A stretch of DNA of 64,000 nt from Monoraphidium neglectum (taxonomy: Eukaryota; Chlorophyta; Chlorophyceae; Sphaeropleales; Selenastraceae). Position 1 is the first letter of the stretch. Each line of letters begins with the position of its first letter. The notes beneath the pieces are model-generated. The model saw only the letters and a list, made by a program, of their open reading frames with translations. It was not told the origin of the DNA and did not search any database. Positions 1 to 13,803 of the stretch are shown here, in pieces. The stretch is from contig NW_014013623.1 in assembly GCF_000611645.1 (NCBI RefSeq), positions 1-64,000 of the forward strand, given 5' to 3'. The position numbers and the translations under genes were made by a program.

Positions 1-170
1 CCGCCTGTCTCCGCCGCGGCGCGCTTGCTGCTTGTGGCGGCGGCGGCGCCGCCGCCGGCCCTCGCTTTGTCCTTGCCCTTGTCCTTGACTGACTTCTCCC
101 ATGCGAAGAGGTCCTTCATGTAGTCCTGGACCTCCTGCGCATTCTGGCGGATCTGCAGCTGGGCCTGCAT
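1..170 (-). CDS. RPAP3: RPAP3-like co-chaperone, N-terminal fragment
   Basis: Partial gene running off the left edge; the reading frame starts at the ATG complementary to 168-170 and gives about 56 residues. It opens with MQAQLQIRQNAQEVQDYM and continues to LFAWEKSVKDKGKDK before an Ala/Gly/Lys linker. This is the conserved start of RPAP3/SPAG1-type TPR proteins, where a 'QxRQNAxExQDxMxDLxxWEK' helix precedes the TPR repeats. RPAP3 is the TPR subunit of the R2TP/HSP90 co-chaperone that assembles RNA polymerases and dynein arms; that role is family knowledge, since the TPRs lie outside the window. It is head-to-head with the menin gene, 643 bases away. Confidence 0.75.
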   Translation of the reverse strand, partial: MQAQLQIRQNAQEVQDYMKDLFAWEKSVKDKGKDKARAGGGAAAATSSKRAAAETG

Positions 171-813
171 CCCTGGGCTGGGCGAGCCGCTCTGCCGAAC
201 GACCGCTGCTGCCTGCGCTGCGGGCGGCGGAGGGGTTGGCGAGTGAGTAGGATGAGCTGCTCGCACGCCTGCTGCTTTCGGGTAGCACCTCGCGGCATGC
301 GCTGAGCGAATGCAACGGCGCGCCATGCACAATCCCACAGTTGCGCGCACGCAGGCTGCGGCCGAAAGGTTGCATGCAGGCGGCGGGCACAAGCGCGCCG
401 CAAGGCTGCGTGCTGTGGAGCATCGCCAAATCGGCTCTTGCATGGCGCTTGCTGTGACAGATGCGCAACAGTCCAGGATTACCTGTCGGTTTGGCTACCC
501 TTTGGAAGATGCGAACCCCCTTCTAGATCGCTGGATAAAACAGGCGCGGCGAGAATGATCTGAACCTTCAAAGTTTTGGCATGTACTAGACGCTAAGGCT
601 GCAAAAATCAGGCAGTTATAGCGGTGCGTGCATCTGAGATACGAAACGCGCAGGCGTATGTTGACGCATCGCTCGCAGTCACCAAGTGCCACTTGCTACA
701 AGGAAGGGCAACACTTCAGCGCATAAAAAGGGGTCGTATGGTTATCTAGTTACCATATCCCCACAAATAGAAGGCTCGGCGCGTGCGGATGCAGGCACGG
801 CGTCCATACCGTA
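171..813. promoter_or_regulatory. divergent intergenic region, RPAP3-like / menin
   Basis: About 640 bases between two divergent start codons. It must hold both 5' UTRs and promoters. Base composition drops from GC-rich to mixed around 560-790. I see no TATA-like element that can be trusted and no convincing open frame. Confidence 0.5.
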
Positions 814-3486
814 ATGGACGCCGCCGTGAGCGCCGCAGCCGCTCTGCTTCTTGAGCAGGAATGCGCCGGAGATGCATGCGACGTGGCGCACGCATCCATC
901 GTCGTGGGGGTGCTGCAGGATGCCCTCATCAGCGGCCAGGCAGTCGACGTTCAGGTAGCCCAGGGGCCAGGCGCCATGGCCTGCGCAGCATCAGCAGGCT
1001 GAAGCACGTACATGCCACCATTTCTTGCTTGGATGGGCCTTGATCGGCTCGTTCGGCTCCCTTACCCACTTTCCTGAGCCCCCATGCATTCATCCTTGCA
1101 TGGCAGTAGCACGCGGGAGCGCAAGCGGCCAGGCGTCCTGTCAGCAGACGACCCCCAACCCCCAACCCCCAGGCCCTGGCCCCCTGCCCTCCCAACCGGC
1201 GCGCGTCGCGCGCGACAGGCCGAGGCCGCCGCCTACCAGGCGCGCTTCCTGTCAGACCTGGTGGCCCCCTGCCTGACGAAGACGACCAAGGCCAAATCCT
1301 TGGAGCAGAAGCTGGTGGCCCTCTCGAAGCACCTGTGGACGCGCCTCTCCAAGGCGGCGACCCACAAGCAGCCGCAGCACGCGCAGTTCCTGGTGTCCGC
1401 GCTGCGGCCCTCGGGCGCGCGCCGCCTCGACTGCCTTGGCCTCGCCGCGGCCGCGCTCGCACTGTGCCGCGCGCTGGCGGCGGCGGAGCCGGGGCGCCAC
1501 GCTGACCTGGCGGCAGCGGAGATGCTGGTGTCGGACGACCACTGCTGGCTCCGCATCCCGCCGCATCCCGACTGCGCGACCGCACCAGCCGCGGCCGCAC
1601 CCGCCCCAGCGCACCCCGCTCTGTGCGCCGCCGACGAGGGGCCCGCCCCGTCGCCGCCGCCGCCGCTGCTGCCCGGACTGCACTTCGAAGTGACGGACTG
1701 CCGCGCGCTGAAGGCAGACCAGATGGAAGGGCGCTGGCTGTACGGCGGCGGCGGCGGGGCCGCGCGCGTGGCGCCGCGCCACATGGCGGCGCTGCTGGCG
1801 GCCGCGATGACCCCGGAGGAGCTGCGGGAGAAGGACCCCGCCGCGGCGGCACGCGTGCGGGCGGGGCAAAAAGCGCTGCTCGCGGCGCTGGCGGAGGGCC
1901 GCGCGGCCGCGCAGCAAGGCGGCGGCGCCGGCGAGGATGGGAACGGGTGCTGCAGCATAGCAGGAGGCGGGGGCATGGGTTCGGCGGCGCCAGAGGGAGG
2001 CGATGGGGTCGTCAGCCTTGCGGAGGACGGCCAGGATGATGTCTTGTATAGCGTGCTGATGCGCTGGGGGCTGCTCTTTGAGGTGGGCAGGGGCGTGGGC
2101 GCTGGCGGCGCCCGGCACGCTGGCTCGGTCGCCTGCAGCGGGCCCTGTAGATATCGTGGCAAGCTTGGCGGCAGCCGTGGGCGCCGCTGGAGTGTGACGT
2201 GACACTTGAGACACCTCAGCCTCACGCTCGCTTGTTGAATGACCGGAACCAAACCGTGCACCGCCGATCGTGTTTGACAGGAGGACGAAGTTGAAGAGCT
2301 GGAGGCGGCGGCGGATGACCTAGATCTGCCGCGCGTCCGCGCCCTGCTTCTGGGACGCCCCCACCGCTCCCAGCGCCTGTACGCGCGCAGCCTCGCCGCC
2401 AGCAGCGGCTGGCAGCTGCACCCGGCGTCGGCGGCGGTGTGGGGGTGGTTAAACCTGGCCAACGCCGCGTTCTGCGGCACTGAGGAGGAGCCCGTCTCGC
2501 TGCGAGAGGCGCGGCAACAAGGGCAGCGGCAGCAGGCACGACTTGCGGCAGATTCGGGGCCAGTAGACAACCCAGGCACCTCAAACAGTGGGGCAGCGGC
2601 TGTGGAGGCCGCATCGGGGCAGAGCCAAGCTGTGGCGCCAGCCCAGCAAGCGGCTGAGGCGGCAGGGCCGTCGATTGCGGGAAAGGAGGGTGTGTCTTCA
2701 GCGGCGGGGCAGGCGCTTACATGGGGGGGCCTGGCTATCGAGCACATGTCGCGCGTGGGCGGCGCGCTGGCGCCGGTGACGGCGGTGCTGCGTCGGTACG
2801 CAGGCAGGGCGGATGTGAAGCGGGACGAGGCGTTGCTCAAGGACATCCGGGAGGTGCGTGGCCATCATGATGAGGGAGGCAGGGCTGGCAGTTGGGTGTG
2901 ATGCACACTGGGCACGTGGCTACTCCGACGGCCTTGGGGTTGGGAGTGGAATCACGTGCTTTGATCCCTTATTCACCGATTTGACACCTGTACGTCAAAT
3001 GTGCTGTTGCCTCCAGCGGACCACTCACAAATTGGCACACCTCACGCTCTTGGATTTCAAAATAATCAGCTGCTGGAGAACCTGTCGGATGCTTTCCAGG
3101 GCACCGCGGAGCTGCTGCAGGCAGAGCGCGGCGGCGGCAGCGGCGCAGGCGGGGCCGGTGGAGGGGGCGCATCGGACAATGGGCAGCTGCAGGGGCCGTT
3201 GGAGCAGCTGCTCCTGTTCATGGACGGGGTCTGCGCATACCATGGTGATGACGGGGACCTCCAGCAGGCGGCCGTCGATCACTTTGTGACGGCGGCCGCA
3301 TCCGTCGGCAGCAGCACTCGCGCCGCTGCGCTCCGCGCGGCCGCGCCGCAGCTGGCGAGCGAGCGGTGGCGGCGGATGGCGGACGGCGGGTTTTGGGATG
3401 CGTGGGAGGCGCTGGGGCCTGGGCTGAGGCAGGCAATCCAGCTGCCGTGCGGCAGGGCGCCCAAGCGGCCGCGGCTGCGAGAGTAA
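814..3486 (+). CDS. MEN1: menin homologue (MEN1 family)
   Basis: Four exons, 814-954, 1219-2082, 2281-2853 and 3070-3486, all joined in phase 0, encode about 664 residues (human menin is about 610). Collinear similarity to menin runs the full length. The N-terminal helix has LLEQECAGDACDVAHASIVV (menin ELGREEPDLVLLSLVL). Exon 2 has LSKHLWTRLS, then VSDDHCWL (menin LSEDHAWV) and EGRWLYGG (menin ERSWLYLKG). The final exon has LEQLLLFMDGVCAYHGDD (menin FAHLLRFYDGICKWEEG). Menin is a nuclear scaffold with a transglutaminase-like and TPR fold that docks MLL/SET1 H3K4 methyltransferases in animals. The protein ends in a short basic tail (PKRPRLRE) that may be a nuclear signal. Gly/Ala/Gln-rich insertions are lineage-specific. 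An additional 5' exon cannot be excluded. Function in the alga is inferred only from the fold. Confidence 0.85.
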
Positions 3487-3886
3487 CGAGCATCCGCCCG
3501 TAGAGTACATGCGCCGCGCGTCGCAACTTGATATCACCTTTTGGGCGCAGTCACATATGAGCTTGGCTGCGCATTCAGCACCTGGGCTGCGTTAGGTCCC
3601 GTGCGGTCCACCTCCAACTGTTCATCACAATGACAATGGTACTGCAGTACGTAGTCAACGGGGTCGGCACCCGTGGCCCACTAGTGAGACAGGCTCGGGC
3701 CGGCTGGCTCATGTGCCACCATCATTTAAGCTCTTATGGGCCTCTCACAGGACGCGTGGCACACCTTGCACAGCCGCTCACACAAGCCCGGAGACGATCT
3801 AATACCGGCTTCGTTGTTTAGTAGCCAACGTTGGCGTAAGCAGTGCTTCGACATCAGTACTCTGTTTGTTGCATCACTAGCAAATA
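3487..3886. other. intergenic, menin 3' UTR and next promoter
   Basis: No reading frame here resembles a protein I know. It probably holds the menin 3' UTR and the promoter of the gene at 3887. No TGTAA signal is visible in the right place. Confidence 0.4.
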
Positions 3887-4636
3887 ATGCATGGGTTGCA
3901 AGCAGCGGCACGAGCCAAAGGCGGCGGCCTCTCGCACACGGCGCATCGCCACCTCGCGCATCAACACACACCCGGGGAGCGCGCTCGGCTGCGCACGCGG
4001 CAGCCGGCTGCCCGCATGCCGCAGCAGACTGTCTTGGAGCCGGCAGCACCGCAAGCGGCACTCACTGCCGCCCCGCGGGACAGCACGCTGGCCATCGTCG
4101 GCGCGTGCGTCGGGCTGTGGGTGGTTAGTGCGGGCGTCGCAGCTCTGACCGGCGTTGCGCTCAGCCTAGCAGGTGGGGAGCAAAGGCATGCAAAAGCTTG
4201 CGGGCAAGGGCGGGCAAGGGCGTGCAAGGTCATAGGCGGCATTGCAGAGGCCGGCACGTGCTCCCGAGCTGACCCAGTCTGGTTGACCAAATCCCAAAGG
4301 GCGCGCCCCACCCCGCTGCACAATCAACCACCCTGGGGACCCCACCCATTTCTCTCTGCTGCAGGCGACACGCGCTACCGACCGGGCGGCCCCAGCGCGG
4401 GCTCGTGGGAGCCCAACTGGGCTGGCAGCGCGACGGATGACATTGACCCGCTGTTTCTGCCAGTCGAGTTGCAGCTGGCCCCTGCAGAAGCCGGCCTGGC
4501 GCCGCAACCGCACGCGCCCGGAGCTGCGGCTGCTGCGCCGGGCCTCGACGCGGCGGCAGCTCGGCGCTCGGCAGCGCAGGCGGCCGGGGAGCTGGGTGCC
4601 GGGTCACTATCCATCTTGGGCAGGGTGGAGGGCTGA
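3887..4636 (+). CDS. small predicted organelle membrane protein, unknown
   Basis: Two exons, 3887-4172 and 4365-4636 (phase 1), encode about 185 residues. The first about 60 residues are rich in Arg, Ala, His and Gln with almost no acids, which looks like a plastid or mitochondrial presequence. One hydrophobic segment follows (TLAIVGACVGLWVVSAGVAA region, residues about 66-95). The second exon gives an acidic, Pro-rich, probably soluble tail with DDIDPLFLPVELQL. The intron has good borders (CAG/GTGGGG, TGCAG/GC) and happens to stay open. I do not recognise the family. A single-pass organelle membrane protein is inference from composition. Confidence 0.5.
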   Translation: MHGLQAAARAKGGGLSHTAHRHLAHQHTPGERARLRTRQPAARMPQQTVLEPAAPQAALTAAPRDSTLAIVGACVGLWVVSAGVAALTGVALSLAGGEQRHAKACGQGRARACKVIGGIAEAGTCSRADPVWLTKSQRARPTPLHNQPPWGPHPFLSAAGDTRYRPGGPSAGSWEPNWAGSATDDIDPLFLPVELQLAPAEAGLAPQPHAPGAAAAAPGLDAAAARRSAAQAAGELGAGSLSILGRVEG

Positions 4637-5184
4637 TTAGGGGAGCAGCGCTGGCTTGCAGCGACGGCTGTGCACTCGAGTCGCGGCGTGTTGTTGAAGC
4701 TGTGGCACAGCGTAATTATGCTGGGGTGTGCATTTGACGGCGGGATCCAAAGCTGGGCTGCAAATCCACGGGCGCGGGGAGCATGCAGTCACGTGTATGT
4801 GCCACAGCAGGTTGTGGGAGTGTTGTTGTCATCATTGTGTGATAAGTTCTTGCTGTGACCTGTGCCTTGTGACCCCATTCATGCATGCTTTGCATGCAAG
4901 CAACGTTTTTGAGATGTAGTAAACATTTTTGTAGGACGTCTGTGTAGAGCCCTGACTAATCACTCTGGCACCCATTAATAGGCATGCTATTACATTTGAA
5001 AGAAGCAGTCAAACACAGGACAACACTTGTGCACTGCACCTCCCAAGATAGTGATCCAGTTGCCTGAGAAAAGCGGCGCACACGAATGCCCCGGCATCAT
5101 ACGGCAACAAAACTGAGGGACCAAGACACCTGCCTACAGACTGGGTTGACGCCACAGTGGGCGAACGCTATGCACTCACAAACC
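4637..5184. other. convergent 3' region
   Basis: Tail-to-tail region between the 3887 gene and SPT2. It is AT-richer from 4850 to 5000. It contains the likely SPT2 poly(A) signal at 4990-4994 (minus strand). No gene is supported. Confidence 0.4.
4990..4994 (-). promoter_or_regulatory. TGTAA poly(A) signal for SPT2
   Basis: TTACA on the plus strand is TGTAA on the minus strand, about 190 bases past the SPT2 stop. TGTAA is the standard chlorophyte polyadenylation signal. It is the first copy downstream. Confidence 0.45.
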
Positions 5185-6706
5185 TCAGTCGCTCTCGTCC
5201 CCGTCGCTCTCAAAAGCGCCGCGCCGCCTCTTGCGCACCGCCTTGGCCTTCAGCCGCCTCGCCTCCTCCTCCTCCGCCGCCTGGTCCTCCAGGCGCCCCA
5301 TCCTGGCGCTTCGGCGCTCCTCCGCCTGCAGCTGCTCCCAGGAAGCCTCCATGCGCCTGTCGTCGCCCCAATCGTCCGCATAGCGCGAAGGGTCGTACCC
5401 CGTCATTTTCCGGATCTCCTTGCGCCAATCCGCCTCGCCGCCTTCCGGGCCGTCGTCGATGAAGCCGTCCAGCTCGTCGTCGTCGTAGTCATCGCCGCTG
5501 CCGTAGTAATCCTCAGCGCCGTAGCCGCCCGCGTAGCCGCCGCGCGGGGCGGCGGGGCGCTGGGGTGGCGATGTCGCAGCAGCACCGCCGAGGCTGGGGC
5601 CAGGGCGCTGGGGCCGGCTGTTCAAGGGCTTACGAGGCCCAATGCCGGCCCGCTCGCGCTCGCGGCGGCGAGCGAGGATGTATGCGCGTTGCTGCAGAGG
5701 CGGAGGCAGAAGGTGGACGCAACAGGCGTTGGTGTGAGGGCTGTCTATGAGGGTCGACGAGGTGCTGGGTTGTGCAACGACCCTGTGAATTCAAAGGGTG
5801 CAGCCGATGCTGTGAGGGCGTGGCTCCCCTCCCAAACGGCAGTGCAGTAGTTGTTCTGGCGGCCCCACCCGCCATGCACCTCAGACACACCTTGGGCGCC
5901 AGTGCCTCCCACATCCGCCGCTGCCGCTCCTTTTCTTGCGCCTGCTGGCCCCTCTGCTGCTCTTGCTGCTGTCGCTGCGTCACTGGCCCTTGCCCCGGAC
6001 CCACCGCCGCGCCGCCCTTGCCTGCGCTGGCCCCCACCGCCGGTCCCCGCTGCTGCTGCTGCTGCTGCTTCGCGGCCGCGGCCGCGCGCCGCGCCGCCTC
6101 CTCCTTCAGCCGCTGCTGCGCCGCCGCGCGCTCCGCCTCGCGGCGCTTGGCCTCCTCGTCTTTCTGCTTCTGCAGCAGCGCCTGGCGCTTGGCAGCCTCC
6201 ACCTTTGCAATCATCTCGGGGGTCGCGTCGCTCCCAACCAGGTCCCCCATCGCCGCCAGCCGCTGCAGCGCGCGCCGGCGCTTCTTCTCCTCGGCATCGG
6301 CAGCAGCCTGGCGCTGCACGGCGGCCGCCGCCGCGTCCGCCGCCGCTGGCGACTGCTTCTTGGCGCCGCCATTCCCGCTGCCGCCGGGCCTGGCGCCGCC
6401 GCCGCTGCTGGTGCCGCCCTTGGCGGTGCCTGCCTTCGGCTTGGGGGCCGCGAAGGCGCGCGGCTGCGGCGGGGGGACGGGCACGAACAATGGGTCGAGC
6501 TGCTCCTGGGGTTTAGGCTGTGGCGGCGGAGTGGCTGGCTTTTTTGATTTGATGAACGGCAGAAAGGGCACGCTGCAGCGGGGCGAGGTTAAGTTTGCGG
6601 CGCGGCGAAGAGGGGTGGGGAGCGGGCGCTTGTCACACGGACAGCGATAGGGCTGGGTGGGGCGTCGGGCGTCGCAGATGGGACGACCAGTTGATTGCCT
6701 GTGCAT
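5185..6706 (-). CDS. SPT2: SPT2-type histone chaperone
   Basis: The 3' exon 5185-5691 joins in phase 0 to 5891 and upward, giving up to 440 residues from the ATG at 6706. The C-terminus carries the SPT2 signature: an acidic run (YGSGDDYDDDELDGFIDD), then a WRKEIRKMTGYDPSRYADD segment, then MEASWEQLQAEERRSARMG and basic KAVRKRRR. In yeast and animals this C-terminal helix pair binds H3-H4. The middle is a long charged coiled coil (QRLAAMGDLVGSD to KQKDEEAKRREAERAAAQQ) with a polyglutamine run. The start is uncertain: residues 1-45 (MHRQSTGRPICDARRP...) do not look like the family, and an acceptor (CTGCAG) near 6574 could join a missing upstream exon. SPT2 acts in transcription-coupled nucleosome reassembly. 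Confidence 0.8.
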
Positions 6707-8446
6707 GTATTGCAGCCCCTGTTGCTATACTGTCACACGTGCACCGGCACTGAGGATGTGTGGCGCACCTCATAGGTACTGACGCTGCTGCGAGCAGTGC
6801 AGCTCACAAAGTGTCGCTGCGCGACGCAGCGCTGCGGCGCTCCCGATGCGGCGCCTCGCTCGATTACGCAGCTGGCTGGACCCCTCACACGCCCGCAATG
6901 CACCAGATATCGTCACGCGTTCCCAGGCTTCTAAGGGCTGAGAGAGACGCTGTCAGCTCCTGGTTCGCTTGGAACACTCAGACACACGTCGATCTTCAAT
7001 TTGATCGACGAAAACAAGGCTGCTATGCTTTATGCAACAACTCCGTGTCAGCTAGGTTCGTGAATCCACCCATCAAGGGCCGCTGCATCCACTCGAGGCA
7101 AGCGGCAGCTGCTGCCAACAGCACACCTGGACGGTCGAACATCTGACCCGCCCGCAGGCACACAAATGTGCGGTGTAGAAAACATGGAAGTGGACGGGAT
7201 GTGCGCTGTACCATGGCAGTCAGCTCTCAGGTGCTGCCCGGCGTGCTCGTAAAACACTGGTCAACTGGGGTGCGCAGGGGAGTGCCGTACTTCACCCAAG
7301 CCCCTACAACATTGCGGGCCTTGTCATGCCCCTCAGAGAGGAAACAATGCAAGAGCTTGTTTCTGCAGCCAGCAGATTGCACAACTCAAGTGTTCACCCA
7401 GGTAGCAATACAACACGATGGCAGTGACCTGCTGCACGCCCAGCGTTGCAGCCACCATCAACAGAGCAGCGGCCCTATTGTGCAGTGGAGGAAGTAACAG
7501 TGGGAGTTGATGTGAGTAATCAATCTCAATCAAGGAGGATTCATCGCAACAGTTTTGCTGCCATGGTTGTGCTGTCCAGCGCACACCACTCCTCTCAAAC
7601 ACCAAGATTGCACGCACATGGTGATGTCACGATAAGTGCTGGTTCCCCCCGCATGTGCAGGCTAAGAACACCATTACAACTTCGCCTGCATGACACCCAT
7701 TGCATGATACCCAGCGCGGTGTTCTCACAGCCCAAGCTTCCGCTGACCGGCGTTGACCAACATACAATGGGTGAATGTTGGTCATGCAGTATTGCACGAA
7801 CGTCATTGCAGGTTGAGTTTAGTGTCCACGTGATTTGTGCTGCGAGCGCAGCTCGTGGACGCGATGTCTCGGCCTTCACTTGCAGGCCATTGAGCAGGCA
7901 CAGCATCCACGATGGTGGTGTGAGTGCTGTCCGGCAACGCACCACGGGCTGCAGCCCGCATTCCGTAGTTTGAACAAATATTCCGTATCATTTGTTCACT
8001 TGCTGGGGGTCGACAACTCGACATCTACGCACAGCGGTCATTCCAAGCTTCGTCATCGGACTCTCGCACCAGATCAGTCTTTTCGGCAGCCATGATCAAT
8101 AATTTGCACTCCAAGTGCCACGTGCAGGCCCGTCAGGCGGGGGTGCGGCGCGCGGGTGAGCATGGCATACGGTGCTCCGCCTGGTGATCACTGCGTTTCA
8201 ATGGTCAAGGACGCACATTGTAACACTTACATCGCCATCAACGCAGACGCGCTGCTGCTGGCGCCCAGAGCCACCGCAGTTGCCGCTGCGTCAGGTGCGC
8301 GACCGCCGAGGCCGTTTGCTGATGCGTGTGTCGCAGGGAGCCACGCAACACGCCTGGACTTGTGCCCAGAGAGCCAAGAATGGTGAATTGCGCTTGGATC
8401 TGATTTTATCAATCATGTGGCTGCTTTGCGCTGCAATGGCCTACCC
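6707..8446. other. intergenic, no gene supported
   Basis: 1.7 kb between divergent SPT2 and glutathione reductase. Several short open frames exist (for example 6760-7146 and 7446-7973), but none shows recognisable motifs or consistent splice context, and composition is unbiased. It should hold both promoters. Nothing more can be said from the sequence. Confidence 0.4.
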
Positions 8447-13402
<4,956 letters not shown>

Positions 13403-13572
13403 CGGCCAGCGCAACCTGCGCCGCGGCCCTGCGGCAGGGCTCAAGGCAGCCTGGGGGGCTTGTGTCGCGGCGCCAGCCTGCCTGGCTGACTTAAAGGGGT
13501 GGAGGCTCGCGCCCCCTCCCCTGAGCGTTGCTGCTGTGAAACCCGCCCGTGTGCCTGGAAACGGGCTGCGCC

Positions 13573-13577
13573 TTACA
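13573..13577 (-). promoter_or_regulatory. TGTAA poly(A) signal, MYND gene
   Basis: Minus-strand TGTAA about 230 bases past the MYND gene stop; first copy downstream. Confidence 0.45.
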
Positions 13578-13590
13578 CGAACACAACACA

Positions 13591-13595
13591 TGTAA
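13591..13595 (+). promoter_or_regulatory. TGTAA poly(A) signal, glutathione reductase
   Basis: Plus-strand TGTAA 189 bases after the stop codon; first copy downstream and typical of chlorophyte transcripts. Confidence 0.6.
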
Positions 13596-13803
13596 CTGAC
13601 ATCAAATGTGACAAACCCCTGCTATCAGTATACGTGTTGCTGCCTGCCATTTGCCCAGCAAAACAGAAAGCGGGGGATGGTCCTGGCAAAACAAACTGCT
13701 TGACAAACCCCTGCTATCACCATGTATAGGGTGTGCTGATGCATGTTGGCATACCGACAGCATCCTCAAAGCACCAATGTTTGCTGCAGCCCGCCTGCCC
13801 CGT

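Larger units (their letters stand above)
13403..13803. other. convergent 3' ends, glutathione reductase / MYND gene
   Basis: 400 bases between two stop codons. It carries TGTAA signals for both strands close together (13591-13595 plus, 13573-13577 minus), and a short direct repeat: the phrase around 'caaacccctgctatca' occurs near 13612 and again near 13704. Confidence 0.5.

Noticed and set aside
929..1852. Long minus-strand open frames opposite the menin exons
   Set aside because: They are antisense shadows of GC-rich codons with Arg/Pro/Ala-rich low-complexity translation and no motifs.
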